From NCBI RefSeq assembly GCF_016545825.1, contig NC_052619.1, forward strand, positions 53,494,933 through 53,558,932: 64,000 nt of DNA, read 5' to 3'. Both the position numbers and the translations under genes were made by a program. Source of the stretch: Eucalyptus grandis (lineage: Eukaryota; Streptophyta; Magnoliopsida; Myrtales; Myrtaceae). Positions 44,460-55,851 of the stretch are shown one piece after another. Positions within the stretch are counted from its first letter, which is position 1. Each line of letters starts with the position of its first letter. The notes below the pieces were generated by a model. It had not been told where the DNA came from. It did no database searches and was given only the letters and a program-made list of their open reading frames with translations.

Positions 44460-44710
44460 AAAATAGTATACTATATCATCCTACAAGTTCTTATATGTTC
44501 GCTTAGTGAGAGCAAAAGATATCTTGGTGTACTATATCACCAAGGGTGATATGTCACTAGCGTGAGCGAGACACTTTATCGATTTAGAGTGAGCATCGGG
44601 AGTATACTATATTAGCCTGCGGGTGATATGTCAGCTTAGTAAAAGCAGTATACTGGTATACTATATCAGCCTACGGGCGATATGTCAGCTTAGCGAGAGT
44701 AGTATACCTT
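44460..44710 (+). repeat. Degenerate tandem repeat inside solo LTR
   Basis: Units of roughly 60-70 bp containing GTATACTATATCA, GGGTGATATGTCA and GCTTAGTGAGAGCA recur about four times with drift. Confidence 0.7.
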
Positions 44711-45145
44711 AACCCTATCAGCTTAGTTCGAGCTATATTTTCTATTTATTAGCTTAGAGTGAGCAGTCCTGGACTATGGTCGGACTTATAGATATTATGA
44801 GATGAGCCTACCAAGAAAGGGTCGAGATGACATGTAATCGACTAGGTCGATTGATCATTGCTTTGATCTGATGTAGTGAATTGATTGATTGAATTGAAAT
44901 GACCAATGAATGGTCCGATTGACATGAAATCGACTAGGTCGATTGATCGAGATATCGATCTGTGATGTGATTGCTTAGGTGCCTATTGAACTGTGCTAAT
45001 ATGCATGTGGAATCTGAGGCCAAGGTAAGTCCTCTGACCCGTGCGTGCATAGGCAGCGCGGTTAGCGTATTAGTTTATTAATCGAGTCTTAGAGGGTAGA
45101 ACTTGCTGAGACGTGGTCTCAATGGTTATTGAATAACCATTTCAG

Positions 45146-45277
45146 GACTCTGATGAGGAGCTTGAGGAGGAGGAATCTAAAGAGGAGAACCTTGATGTGG
45201 AACCGGATGAGGAAGAAGATTTTGGAGAAGAAGATGACCACAAGGAGGATCCTGAGTACGACCCGGATGAGGACTAA
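45146..45277 (+). other. Exon-like acidic open segment inside solo LTR
   Basis: After an acceptor-like CATTTCAG the frame encodes 43 residues, nearly two-thirds Asp or Glu (DSDEELEEEESKEENLDVEP at the start, EYDPDED at the end), then TAA. There is a stop just upstream and no ATG in frame, so it could be translated only if spliced to an upstream exon. Function unknown. Confidence 0.45.
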
Positions 45278-45573
45278 GATGTCATCCTGTTTTCAGACCT
45301 TGATTTTATGTGGTTAAATGTTAGATTAGACTACCGTGAATAGTATTGCATTATATGCTTTGAGGGGCCTGTATAAAAGTGTGGTTGTGAATTTCAATAT
45401 GGAAATTACGGCCCTGCTTTTCTATCCCATTGTTTTATTGTCCGAGGATTTATAACTGCTTCCGCATGCGCTATTAAAAAGAAAGGGTCGGCAATACGTA
45501 GTCCTGGGATATCGTATTATGAAATCGACCAAAGATGAAGGATGGACACGTGACCGAGGATCAGGGCGTGACA

Positions 45574-47000
45574 ACAAAAGTGTGTCATATATATAATTTT
45601 GCCTTGCATTAAAATACAATCATTAGATTAAAAATTACATGAGATTGGTCAATGTGATCTTGATACGGATGCCGACGTTCTAAACCTAAGCCTCACTATG
45701 CCTCGTTTTAACGTGGCATTAACATTAGCAGCTACTCCCAGAAAGAGAGGAAAAATAAGATAGAATAGCGCACCAGGGGTGCAAGAAGACTGAAACATCA
45801 CGGGACTAGAAGGGCAAAGTCAAAGTCTACGAAGACTTGGACTACCAACAGTCTATGTTGAACGAGCTCTGCTCCAAGAAGGAACCACACCCATGACTCA
45901 TTCATCTCGTACTTTGTGCCTCACAGCCAGACTTTCATAAACATAGAGATTTAATCAAAAAGAAAAAAAATGTCACTAGATCACTTTGTAAAATCCAGCA
46001 CTGACTTATTGTTCTCTCATTCACTGGCAAAAAAATAAACAACAAATTGATCTCCAATTATCATATTCACCTATAATTTCATCTTGCAATTTCCTCCGAT
46101 TAAATACCATCACATGAAAATTGAAAATTATATATATATAAAAAAACTCTTAGGGTGTGTTTATCTCGATGATGATTTTTTTGTCGGGGAAAATGTTTTT
46201 AGGAAATTCAATTTTAGAGAAGGTAAATCAGAAAAAAAAAAATTGATTATGGTGAAAACAAGTTGAAAAAAAATTAATTTTATCGTAATTGGTAACGAGT
46301 GAATCCACTAAATACGGCTTGTATTGTTAAGAGTAATACGTAATGACTATTGTTAAGAGTAATACGTAATGACTAATAAACTGGAATTGATATTGTCTTC
46401 ATTTATTTTGTAAACCTTCAACATAAAAAAATCGCAAAGAAATTAGGATAGGAATCAAGGAAAATGATTCCTTTTTATCAATACATTTTCTCTAAGCTTA
46501 TTATTTTTAGTTCATGGTAAACGTTTTCCATCGATCAAATAGTTTTACGTAATTCAAACACTAGAAAGCATGGAAAAAAAAAAATTCCAAAAATGATTTT
46601 CCACCAAACACACTGACCTTGACTTAAATAAAGAAGAAAGAGCGTGAGAGACAATTCCATCTTTTTTTTCTCTTGTTTTTTTGGGAAAGTATTATCCTTT
46701 GGAACAAAATTGCTTGAGTGTTTGCAAGCTAATGTTGTTGATAAATCCAGACCAAAAAAATAAATAAAAAGACGTTGATAAATATCAAATTTGTATGACA
46801 ATAGACCATATAATTGATGCCAATAAAAAGATCTATGGTGAACAATCATACTATTTTGTATTCTTTCTTTGTCCCAAAAAGAAGAGGAATAAAAGTGAAA
46901 TGCTAAGAAGAAGGTGGACGAATGTAATGTCTCAAGCGCACAAAAGAAAGGCAATAATATAATCCAATCCATTCCACTTTTCTTAAAATGAGTTGAAAAA
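45574..47000. repeat. TNL-upstream 'A-core', copy 2, right part with R1 copy 3
   Basis: It aligns with 16613-17830. R1 copy 3 is 46090-46560. A local 28-bp duplication (GTTAAGAGTAATACGTAATG) occurs at 46324-46373. The region ends at a CATTCCACTTTTCTTAAA junction with an NBS fragment; in copy 1 the same text (17818) continues differently. Confidence 0.75.
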
Positions 47001-47009
47001 CACTTAACT

Positions 47010-47245
47010 AAAAGTATCAAATTGCTTGGTCAATATCGATCACCAAGTAAACAAAATCATGGAAATGATAAGTGCTCAAATAAGTGAAATGCTGATTATC
47101 GAAATTCATGGAATGACTACCACCAGAGAGATGACTATTGTCCAAATCATATATAATCAGCTTTTACATAATTTTAGAAATTGTTGCTTTCATCCTGATA
47201 TCCAAAACAAAAGGGAAGATGGAAAAACAAGATCTCAATGACGAT
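47010..47245 (+). pseudogene. NBS fragment of a TNL
   Basis: The frame VNIDHQVNKIMEMISAQISE, then IIEIHGMTTTREMTIVQIIYNQLLHNFRNCCF, aligns with 21372-21540 of the first TNL (HVDAIMEKIGAQTSE, GMGGIGKTTIAKIIYN). The P-loop glycines and lysine are lost. TIR exon, intron and everything past the NBS start are missing; upstream DNA is joined straight onto the fragment. Confidence 0.8.
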
Positions 47246-47640
47246 TTTTCATGAACATAACTACGAAAAGAAATTCCTCCTGGCCGGGAAAAGAAGAGGG
47301 CAAAATTGGAAGGAGCAATAATTAATAATTTCTTGCCACCGAAATGCATCCTCATGTTTCTGGTTTTTTTACTCACGGGCTTCTTTTGACTAGAATCTTG
47401 CCGACAACACAAAGGCAAGCTAATCTCAAAGCATGGGCGGGTTTTCTTTTCCACGTTAGCGTTACCCACATCTTCCTTTTTCCTTTGCTTTGGTGCTTTA
47501 TTTTTTTCATTATTACTTTGCTTTTTTGACAAGACTTTCCTTGGATTCTCACGGCCAGTTTCGCCGTAAATGACGGGTGAGGTCCTTATGGGTTAATTAC
47601 TTCGATAGTTCATTGATTTGCGGCCACCATTTCACTAATG
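47246..47640. repeat. Repeat shared with 51690-51850
   Basis: The 47460-47610 stretch (CTTTGCTTTTTTGACAAGAC, TTTCGCCGTAAATGACGG, GGTTAATTACT) matches 51710-51850. No gene is visible. Confidence 0.6.
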
Positions 47641-47759
47641 ATTTTTTTTTTTTTTTTGTCAGCAGCATTTGAGAAATGATTCCATAACACATTCAATATT
47701 TTTCTGGGGATTTACAATGAGAATTTGTAAAATAATGAGCATTCACCATTGCACATAAC

Positions 47760-48275
47760 AGATGTAGATTTTTATTTACTTTGATTTTGAATGAATCTGT
47801 CCATTTATTTGGGGGCAAAAGTCCATTCTAATCCCAAAATTCTGCACTACAAAGGTCAGTTATTTTTCGAGCTAAGAAACATACATAATTGTCGACTTCG
47901 ACAGGCCAGAGTGATGGTTCGAGAAATCATCCTTACTGTCCCATTTTGCAACAAAATTGGCCCATAACTCTTTGCATATTCACCCTATCCTTTGGCTTCT
48001 AAGTTCAATGACCTACCGAAAAGTCATTCAAAAAATCTTCCCTTTTTAGTTCCTTAATATTTCTGTGGCAAAGGATCAAAAGTCTTGATAGTTGATGCCC
48101 ACATCTAATACGAATAGTCTTTCTTTTCCTTTTAAAAAGAGTAGGTGTTTAGGCAGTGGGATCCCACCTGTTTCCTCTTCTTCCTAGAGCTTTTGAGCTA
48201 TAATGGAGGAAGCTCAATTTCGATTCAAATGGAAGGACCTTGATTTTAAATCCGCAACAAGACTTTTGGACTTTT
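47760..48275. repeat. TNL-upstream segment 'P', copy 2
   Basis: It matches 40310-40860 and 50555-51065. It is interrupted at its right end by the GC-rich TIR element; the other copies carry on with TTTTACTAAAA, found here at 49409. Confidence 0.7.
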
Positions 48276-49405
48276 GGGGCGCGTTTGGTAACGTTTCGTT
48301 AAAAATTGTTTCCGAACGAAATAGAAAAAAGTATTTCTGCTCCTAACAATTTTTGAACAAAATACGCGTTTGGTAAACTTGTTCCGGAATAAAAATAAAC
48401 AAAACATGTTTGGTAAATTTGGATAATTTTTTTATTTCTTTTATTTTTTTCTATTTTTTTCTCTTATTTTTCCTTTTTTTCTTTTTTTCTTTTTCATTTT
48501 TTTTCTTCTTTTGGCCTGTCGCCGCCAAGGCCTTCGCCGCGACCGGCCGGCGAGGGCCGAGCTCGCCCGGCGGCGGGCGAGGCACGGCCTCGCCGGCCAC
48601 CGCCGCGAGGCCGAGGCTCGCCGCCGCCGGGGCGGCTCGGCCTCGCCGGCCCGGGCGAGCTCGAGGCCGGATCCGGGCGAGATCGAGCTCGCCGCCCGGC
48701 GCGAGGTCGGCCTCGCCTTGATCCGGCGAGGCCGAGCTCGCCCAGCCGCGGGCGAGGCGCGGCCGCGGCCACCGCCGGGCGAGGCCGAGGCTCGCCGGCC
48801 GCCGGGCGAGCTCGGCCTCGCCGGATCCGGGCGAGATCGAGCTCGCCCGGGCCGGCGCGAGGTCGGCCTCGCCATGGCTGGGCGAGCTCGAGCTCGCCCA
48901 GATCCGGCGAGGCCGACCTCGCCTAGCGGCCGGCGAGCCTCGGCCTCGCCGAGCCACCGCCTGGTCGGCGTCGCCCGGCGGTGGCTCGGCGAGGCCGAGG
49001 CTCGCCGGCCGCCGGGGCGAGGGCCTCCTCGCCGGGGACGGCGAGCGTCGGCCTCGCCGTCGTCGGCCTCGCTGGGCCGGCGAGCCTCGCCGTGGCCGGG
49101 CGAGGCCGCCGGCCCTCGTCGGGCCGGCCGCCGGCCATGGCCGAGGCCGGCGACCGGCCAAAAGAAAGAAGAACAAAAAATAAGAGAAAAAAGAAAAAGA
49201 AAAAAAAGTGTTTCTGATTTGTGTTCCAGAAACAAGAAACAAGTTTTTTTTGTTTCTTGTTTCTGTTTCTTTTGTGTTCCTGGGAACAAAGAACAAAAAG
49301 GAACAAAACGCACACAAACGCGTTTCTGTTCCTTTTTGTTCCCTGAACAAAAGAACAGAAATTTCTGTTCCCTGGAACAGAAATAAGTGCCAACCATGCA
49401 GGCCC
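48276..49405. mobile_element. GC-rich TIR element, copy 2 (1.13 kb)
   Basis: The left end is GGGGCGCGTTTGGTAACG; the reverse complement of the right end is GGGCCTGCATGGTTGGCAC. Sub-terminal GTTCC/GGAACA motifs are plentiful. The core 48511-49160 is extremely GC-rich, built from GGCGAGGCCGAGCTCGCC-like palindromic units, and open on both strands for up to 318 codons, which is expected from composition. Uncut paralogues (40840, 51040) show this is an insertion. Confidence 0.65.
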
Positions 49406-49984
49406 TTGTTTACTAAAACAAGAATTTAGAGGAGTGTAATCAAAGCTAAAGCTATTGAAAAACAAATTTGTTCTTCTGTTGATCTCAATTCAAAGAGTTT
49501 GGTATTTCCATGAGTCTTTTTTGACTCATCGGCTTGACATGATTAATAACTTTAATCTTAATTCTTTTTAATGTCTAAAAAGATTGGAGAAACCTTTTTA
49601 CACCTCTAAATTTGGCAAGATTATATTTTTCCTCCCCGGCTCCACCACCACGTGCTTCCGCTATGTTGTCCTTATCAAAATATCAATCGGTTCTTTTAAT
49701 CAATAGCTGTACCCTATCGAGATCTGAAGGCCTTGCTGGTGCTAGTGCATTCACATCGCTCATGCACTAGCCCGCAACTTTGAGGAGGTCAGCTCGTCAA
49801 CTATGACGGGCATGTCGTTAAGTTAGGGTTTTGGAAAATCAAGGGATTTTTTTATTTTGACAAGAAAATCAAGGGATTTGACACAAGGAAGAAATGTGCA
49901 GTTTTAAGCTTGTCATTGATCAAGCAAACCACCATGTCGGATTTTCAACATCCATCATGAACCAAACTTTGACAGAATTTATTT
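49406..49984. repeat. Continuation of TNL-upstream sequence
   Basis: 49409-49560 (TTTACTAAAACAAGAATTTAG, GATTAATAACTTTAATCTTAAT) matches 51050-51180. No gene. Confidence 0.55.
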
Positions 49985-50545
49985 TTTTGGTCAATGGATT
50001 TTGATGATAGAAAAATAATTTGGATAATTGGCATTGTAATGAATATAAAGGTCAGAAATTTTTAGGGAATTGCCATTTGCTGTTGTCGAATTTGCCGCCG
50101 ACCCATTGCCATCACATTCACAAGCTCTCAATGTCGTGCGTCAATCCATCAACGAATTAACTCCTCGCCCGCTCAAGTTTATCTTTTACGCCTTTGTCTC
50201 TTTTTCTTTTCGCGTGGAGCTCATAACCTATGTCCATAGAATTCACGATTGACAGAGGTTACCAACCTCGCACAGCCACAGTTTTGGGACTACATTGCCG
50301 CAGGTGTTATGGCTTGACCTGGGAAGTTCACTTGATTTTCTAAGCAATGGAGAGAGGTCCTCAGCCCTGATTATCATTAAAATCAATACCCAAAAAGAAA
50401 AAGATAAATAAATTCCTTGCCATGAGGGCATTTCGGTATTTTGGCAGCAGCAAAAAGACAAATGCAAATTGCAATTGATATCGTGTGCAGTGAAATAGAG
50501 GAAAAAGGGGGTTGTGATTATGGATGGATGCTATCAGCTGTCGAT
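49985..50545. repeat. TNL-upstream segment 'S', copy 3
   Basis: It aligns with 5154-5720 and 18385-18960 (TTTGCCGCCGACCCATTGCC, TTGGCAGCAGCAAAAAGACA). It is followed directly by P copy 3. Confidence 0.75.
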
Positions 50546-50554
50546 GGTCGGAGT

Positions 50555-51065
50555 GCGGTCAGCTTTTGTTGACTTTGACTTTGAATGAATTATTAGGGGG
50601 CAAAAGTCGATTCTCAATCCGTAATTCCTACACCACTTGGTCCAATGATTCTCCACCTTAAGAAACCTAAATAATTTGTCAACTTTGATGCTTTGAGAAA
50701 GTATTTTTATGGACCAATTTTGCAACAAAATTGGCCCATGACTCTCTGCATATTCACTCAAACCTTTGGCTTCTAAGTTCAATGACCTCCCAAAAAGTCA
50801 TTCAATTTTTTTTCCTTTTTAGTTCCTTACTATTTCTATATTGAAGGAACAAAGGTCTTGATAGTTAAGGTCTATGTTTGCACGAAAAGTCTTTTTTTTT
50901 TTTTTCCTTTTAAAAGAAGAGTTTAGGCAATGGATCCCACTATATTCTCTTCTTCCTTGAGGTTTTGAGCTAACAAAGGAAACTCAATTTCAATTCAGAT
51001 GGAAGGAATATGATTTTAAAAGAATTTGCAATGAGTCTTTTGGGGTTTCATTTTTACTAAAATAA
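50555..51065. repeat. TNL-upstream segment 'P', copy 3
   Basis: It contains TTGGCCCATGACTCTCTGC and AAGTTCAATGACCTCC, as in copies 1 and 2. No coding sequence. Confidence 0.7.
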
Positions 51066-52000
51066 AAGTTTAGTGAAGTATAATCCAAGCTAAAGTTATT
51101 GAAAAACAAATTTGATACTTCCCAAAGGTATTTTTTAATTCATCGAGTTATCATGATTAATAACTTCAATCTTAATCTTTTTTTTTTGTCACACTCAGGT
51201 TTTTTCTTGAAAAAACTTAAGAATTTATGAATTTAGGAATGGAACAATTTTACACCTTCAGATCTAGTAAGATTTTCTTTTTATCCTGAAATATGGAATG
51301 TTTAGTTACCACAAAATCAATTTTGAAAATAGAAAAATACTTGCGAACAAACACCAACCAATCATGTCACCAATCAATAAAAAAAGTTGATACTATATAA
51401 TTTAACGAAATGAAAATAGAATGTGGTGCATACATATAATCTTGGGCGTTGCATTGAAATACGATCACTGGATTAAAAATTGCCTGAGATTGGTCGATAT
51501 GATCTTGATACAGACTACCAACAATCTAAAATCCAAGCTCCCTGTGCCTTGTCTTAACGTGGTATTAGCATTAGCTACCACTCTAGGAAGAGAGAAGAAT
51601 CAGACAGAACAGCATGCGGGGCGGTGCAAGAAGACTGAAACCAATGATTGACACAAGTTATAGTCTACGAAGACTTAGACTACCGAAGGCACGCGCTAAA
51701 GCATCGGTGGGTCTTCTTTTTTCTTTGCTTTTATCGCTTCATTTCTTTTCATTATTCACTTTGCTTTTTTGGCAAGGCTTTCCTTGGATCCTCACGGGCT
51801 AGTTTCGCCGTGAACGACGGTTGAGGTCCCTAGTGGGTTAATTACTAAGAGAATCTATAAAATAACATGCACTCACCGTTTCACTTAATAGATGGCATTT
51901 TAATTATAATTGCTAGCAATGCGTGAATTTTTTTAATGTTGTTAAAAAAAATGTGCACTTTTACTCAATAAGAAGGAGCTCTTCATCATTTGAAGTTTAA
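51066..52000. repeat. TNL-upstream 'A-core', copy 3 (partial)
   Basis: 51290-51720 aligns with 16440-16770 and 45600-45870 (TGAGATTGGTCGATATGATC, GGTGCAAGAAGACTGAAAC). 51710-51850 aligns with 47460-47610. The solo LTR site is unoccupied here. Confidence 0.7.
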
Positions 52001-54893
52001 CAAATAAATCCAGGTTACTTACAAATAATTTAAATAAGTACGCTAAAATTGATACATTAAGTGATATGATCAAATCATGATTTAATATATAGCAAGTGAA
52101 TAAATAGATTTATGAAAATAGATACTACTCAAGCGGGGAAAATCAGGTCGATTCTCATTTTCTTTAAAAAAGAAGTCATTTTTTCAATTATTGATGTGGT
52201 TCTGGCCGCCAACTGGTTCAATTAGATAAATCAAACCATTAAAGAAAAGACTTGCCGATCAGACACGATGAGGTCTTCTAATCAACACTAGCAAGACCTT
52301 TTTTGGTTTTTTGTTTTTATGTGGCCCATAGGAACAGACCCAATATTTTTAATACTAGGGAACTTGGCTAATTCCGCAGCCAAAATTGCTCCGAGCACAG
52401 CATTTTCCTCGAGGAGACAAGACTTCCCTTATATGAAAACCCCTACTAGTGCTACTCATCCTATAAAATATAGTAAAATCCAAGTAAATTCAAAATTTTC
52501 GAACTCAAAATATAAAGATAAATACATCATATTTGAGATAAAGTAGTTTTCGGAATCACAGTAATCTAAAATATTAATTTGGCAATTATTGGTACTATGT
52601 AGATAAGAAAGTAGCTTTTGCATATGTTGTGGGATAAGAATTCTCAAATTTCTATACTAAAAAGAAGTTTTGTTGAAGTCCTTAATGTTATCTATGTATA
52701 TTAACATAAAGCCAAAACCTTGAATTTGTTTTCCGCCCTTGACTTTTTTTTTTAATGGAAAAAAAAAAGAGAAAAAAGAAAAAAGAATAAGGGAAAAAAA
52801 AGAAAATATAAAGGATGGAATTGCCCTTGACCAGCTGGTGAGGGTAGGTCACTTTTGAGCCTAATATGACCATTTCAGGCCCTTATTTGAAACAAAATCC
52901 AATTCATGCCCTTATTTTAAAAAATGATGACACTCCAGGATCTATTTGGAATAGGGTTCACTTTAAGCCCTTATTTGAATAATTGAGGACATTTTGAGTC
53001 ACGATTTGAAGTTTTTCCTCTTTTCCACACTAGCATGACCCATCTTTTTCTTTTACTAATGTGACCGAAACAAGTGGGGAGAGGTGGTGGAATGATCGAG
53101 TTTGTGGTGGATTGGGACCTGAGGCTTGCGGGGGATTGAGGACAATTTAATCTTTTCAGTCATAGAGATCCCTTCAATATTGCACAATTATATTTTTAGA
53201 AGCACAAGATGCAAGTCAATCGAGTTTTATTTCCTGGTCTAACAAGTCGATCAAGTTGAAAACCTCAAATCGTTGTAGATATTCTTTTTCAAAAAAAGGA
53301 ACAATGATAGTAGCAGCGGTATTAAGGGCAATATGGCTTAGAGTTGGCAATGTCTTCTGAAATTGAGACCCACTTCATCATCTCCAGCTCTAGATTCTAC
53401 TGCAAAGAGGTATGTATATTAGGTACTTAGGTAAGTGTGACCGATTGTGGAGTGGTGCATTTTGATATGGCGCAACGGTATTATTAGGCCAACTTACTAG
53501 TAAAGATAAATTACCAATGGCAGTATAACTTTTATTTGTCCAGTATAGAAGATAGAACTCATTTATTCTTTGAGCGTAATTAGACTATGAGTATATGTTG
53601 AATTATTCTTGCACAGAATGGTATCTAGTGTTCTTTAGGAAGATGGGATTTTGAACTTCCTTGGATGATAAGAGCTACAAAGGGCAAGAATTTGGAAGCA
53701 TGGCTCGTCAAGTTATCCTTCTTAGCGACCATGCACTATACTTGAATGGAACTCAATTGTAGACATTTCCCAAATAAGTCAATTGAGATGTATCTTCTTC
53801 TTGCTAGGATACGTAAAATTGTAAGAGCTTGGGCGTCACTTTCCATAATTGTAAACCCTATCAGACAAATATTTTGTTGGCAACTACATTGAAGCTTCTT
53901 ACCTTCATATTCTCTCATAATTAGCTACGTTTGTAATGTTGGGGGATGCTTTTATATTTCTGCACTTCATCTGATTAGTGACATTTAAAAATTTATACCA
54001 ATAAAAAGGGGACAACGGCATTATTGGTTTTTTTTTTCTTTTTTCTTTTTCAGTTTGTTTAATTTGACTCTTCAATTCTTTTTATGTCCAACTTGGTCCT
54101 TGAACAGCTTGCCATAGTTGTTCGTTCCATCAATTATACGAAAGAAAATGCCGACTTGACTAATGAAGTCATCATTTCCGTCGTGTGCCAAACCCTCGTT
54201 GCGTAGCGGCATGACCACAGCTCTCACTACGAATCTACGCCGAGGTCCAGCTGCCCTCCCCTCGTCGGCCGTGGTCACGCCACGGATCAACTCAGTTCAT
54301 GTTTTTAAGTTAAAAATTCCAGCTCGAGCGAAAAAGATACGCAATTTAGGAGCTTTTGCCAAAAAGAAAAGAGGAGCTTCTTGTGTTTTGCTTCCTTCAC
54401 TTTTACATCAAATTGGCGTGCACAGGTCAAACTCTTTTAAAATATTACATTGTCAATTATTTAGTCAACAAATACCTACTATTTGTTTTTTGAGCTGGCA
54501 TAATTTATATTTATATATAAAGTAGAGAACAACCTACTTTTAGGAGATCTCTATCTTTTTCTTTTTAAAATATCGTTAAGTACTTATTCTATAGTTATTG
54601 AATCCATAAATGCACAAGTTAATAATTCTATATAATCTCTCACATATTTTTATATTGAGATTTGAATCTTTCCTTATCCAACAGCAACCTTACTAAAAAG
54701 ATTTTAAATCTTGAAATATGTGTATTCCTTTATACATTGTATTTATTTTGGACTAGTCTATCAATTGATAGAAATGTAAGTGTAGAATAGTCCCACAACA
54801 TATTCTATTTTCTTACACTCTTATACATAAACGATCTCATGTTTGAACTATCTACTTGAATTTGTCTAGCAATTTAGTCCATTCAACATCACA
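52001..54893. other. Repeat-poor intergenic stretch, no gene recognised
   Basis: 52740-52815 is a purine-rich run. 52850-53000 repeats a CAGGCCCTTATTTGAA-type phrase two to three times and looks like a decayed dispersed repeat. 54100-54320 is locally GC-rich, with a 120-codon frame that has no family I recognise. No RNA gene found. Confidence 0.4.
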
Positions 54894-55268
54894 TTGGGCT
54901 AATTCTCTAAAAAATTCCCAACTTTAGATCCAACCTAATTCTGCTCCAAATTTTTTTGTCTAAAAAAAATTCATAACTCTCATTCTAATCCTAAATTTGC
55001 CCATGTGCCTAAAAATTGCCACTATTTTCTTCAAGATTATCAATATCGGAAGCTGCGTTATTCCATACAAAGGTGAGAGTGTTGTTGAAGACACATCTTC
55101 TAATAATGAACCTTTAACTAGCTTTGATGTTGATAATTTTCAAAAAATTAGTGGCAATTTTTTTTATACGCATGGGCATATTTGAGATTAGAGTGAAAGT
55201 TGGGGATTTTCAGGGCAGAGTTGGGATTAGACCTAAAGATGAGGGTTTTATGGGGAATTAGGCCCCAA
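54894..55268. mobile_element. Foldback MITE (about 375 bp)
   Basis: The left arm TTGGGCTAATTC and the reverse complement of the right arm TTGGGGCCTAATTC begin an inverted repeat of about 120 bp (shared TTTGCCCATG, AAAAATTGCCAC). The centre is about 130 bp. Target duplication unresolved. Confidence 0.6.
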
Positions 55269-55489
55269 TAAATTACTAATCCCTTAGATACTCAAGGCAG
55301 ATTCTTAAATAGAGTCCAAAACCGTGCTAGTTAAATTCCTGGAAAACAGAAATCACCTACATCTGCCCAGTTATCATATGCGCTGGTTCTGGCATAAGAT
55401 AATGTTGAGTAATATGAAAAAATGACCCAAATCATGTAATTTCCAATGAACAGCAGGGTAGCAAGTTATTTTCTTTTCGGCTTTTTTTT

Positions 55490-55841
55490 CCATTCATAAT
55501 TGATATCCGAAAGCATTAGCCAAAAGAGTCAAGAGCTGCATCTTTGAAAACATCATCCAAAAAAGAGAACTTTCATACTTGAGATCCGTTAGGAAACAAT
55601 TTTTTTTATTAGTCAAAGTCTATGAGCTTAGCCTTGTGCTGATTTTTTTTCCCTAAAACTTGGAATTTATGCTCTGTGAACAATCTTTTGAAAGAAATGC
55701 CTAACGATGTTGATCAATGACTGTTCTAATACTCTGATGGCTTACATGGGGGCTCTCAAGCACCGCAATTAGAATAGCAAAGGAAATTGAGGAAGCATCT
55801 TGGAATAGCCGATGAACCTCATTTTGTGCATCTGGTGTGAA
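55490..55841. repeat. TNL-upstream segment 'T', copy 1
   Basis: It aligns with 62080-62420 (TTGTGCTGATTTTTTTTCC, GAAATGCCTAACGATGTTG, GGGGCTCTCAAGCACCGC, GATGAACCTCATTTTGTGCAT) and more weakly with 60700-60980. No gene. Confidence 0.6.
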
Positions 55842-55851
55842 GAAAATCCAC

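Larger units (their letters stand above)
41889..45573 (+). mobile_element. Solo LTR, Gypsy (Tekay/Del-like), 3685 bp
   Basis: It starts TGTGACATTCCAG and ends GGGCGTGACA, with a 5-bp direct repeat ACAAA on each side (41884-41888 and 45574-45578). The paralogue at 16613 shows the empty site (AAGTACAAAAGTG). There is no gag-pol inside. A TATA-like TGTATAAAAG lies at 45370-45379, about 200 bp before the end, as expected for U3/R in plus orientation. The ends resemble those of Tekay/Del chromoviruses as I remember them; lineage is inference. The long open frame at 42775-43377 is low-complexity and not believed. Confidence 0.8.

Noticed and set aside
47010..47245. Functional small NBS protein
   Set aside because: The P-loop consensus is destroyed, with no start context and no domain completion.
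48441..49397. Long overlapping open frames (up to 318 codons) on both strands
   Set aside because: They lie in the GC-rich palindromic core where stop codons are rare in every frame. The predicted proteins are Arg/Ala/Pro/Gly-rich with no family.
54072..54525. Gene in the 54.1-54.5 kb region
   Set aside because: Short GC-rich frames on both strands without any family resemblance or splice context.
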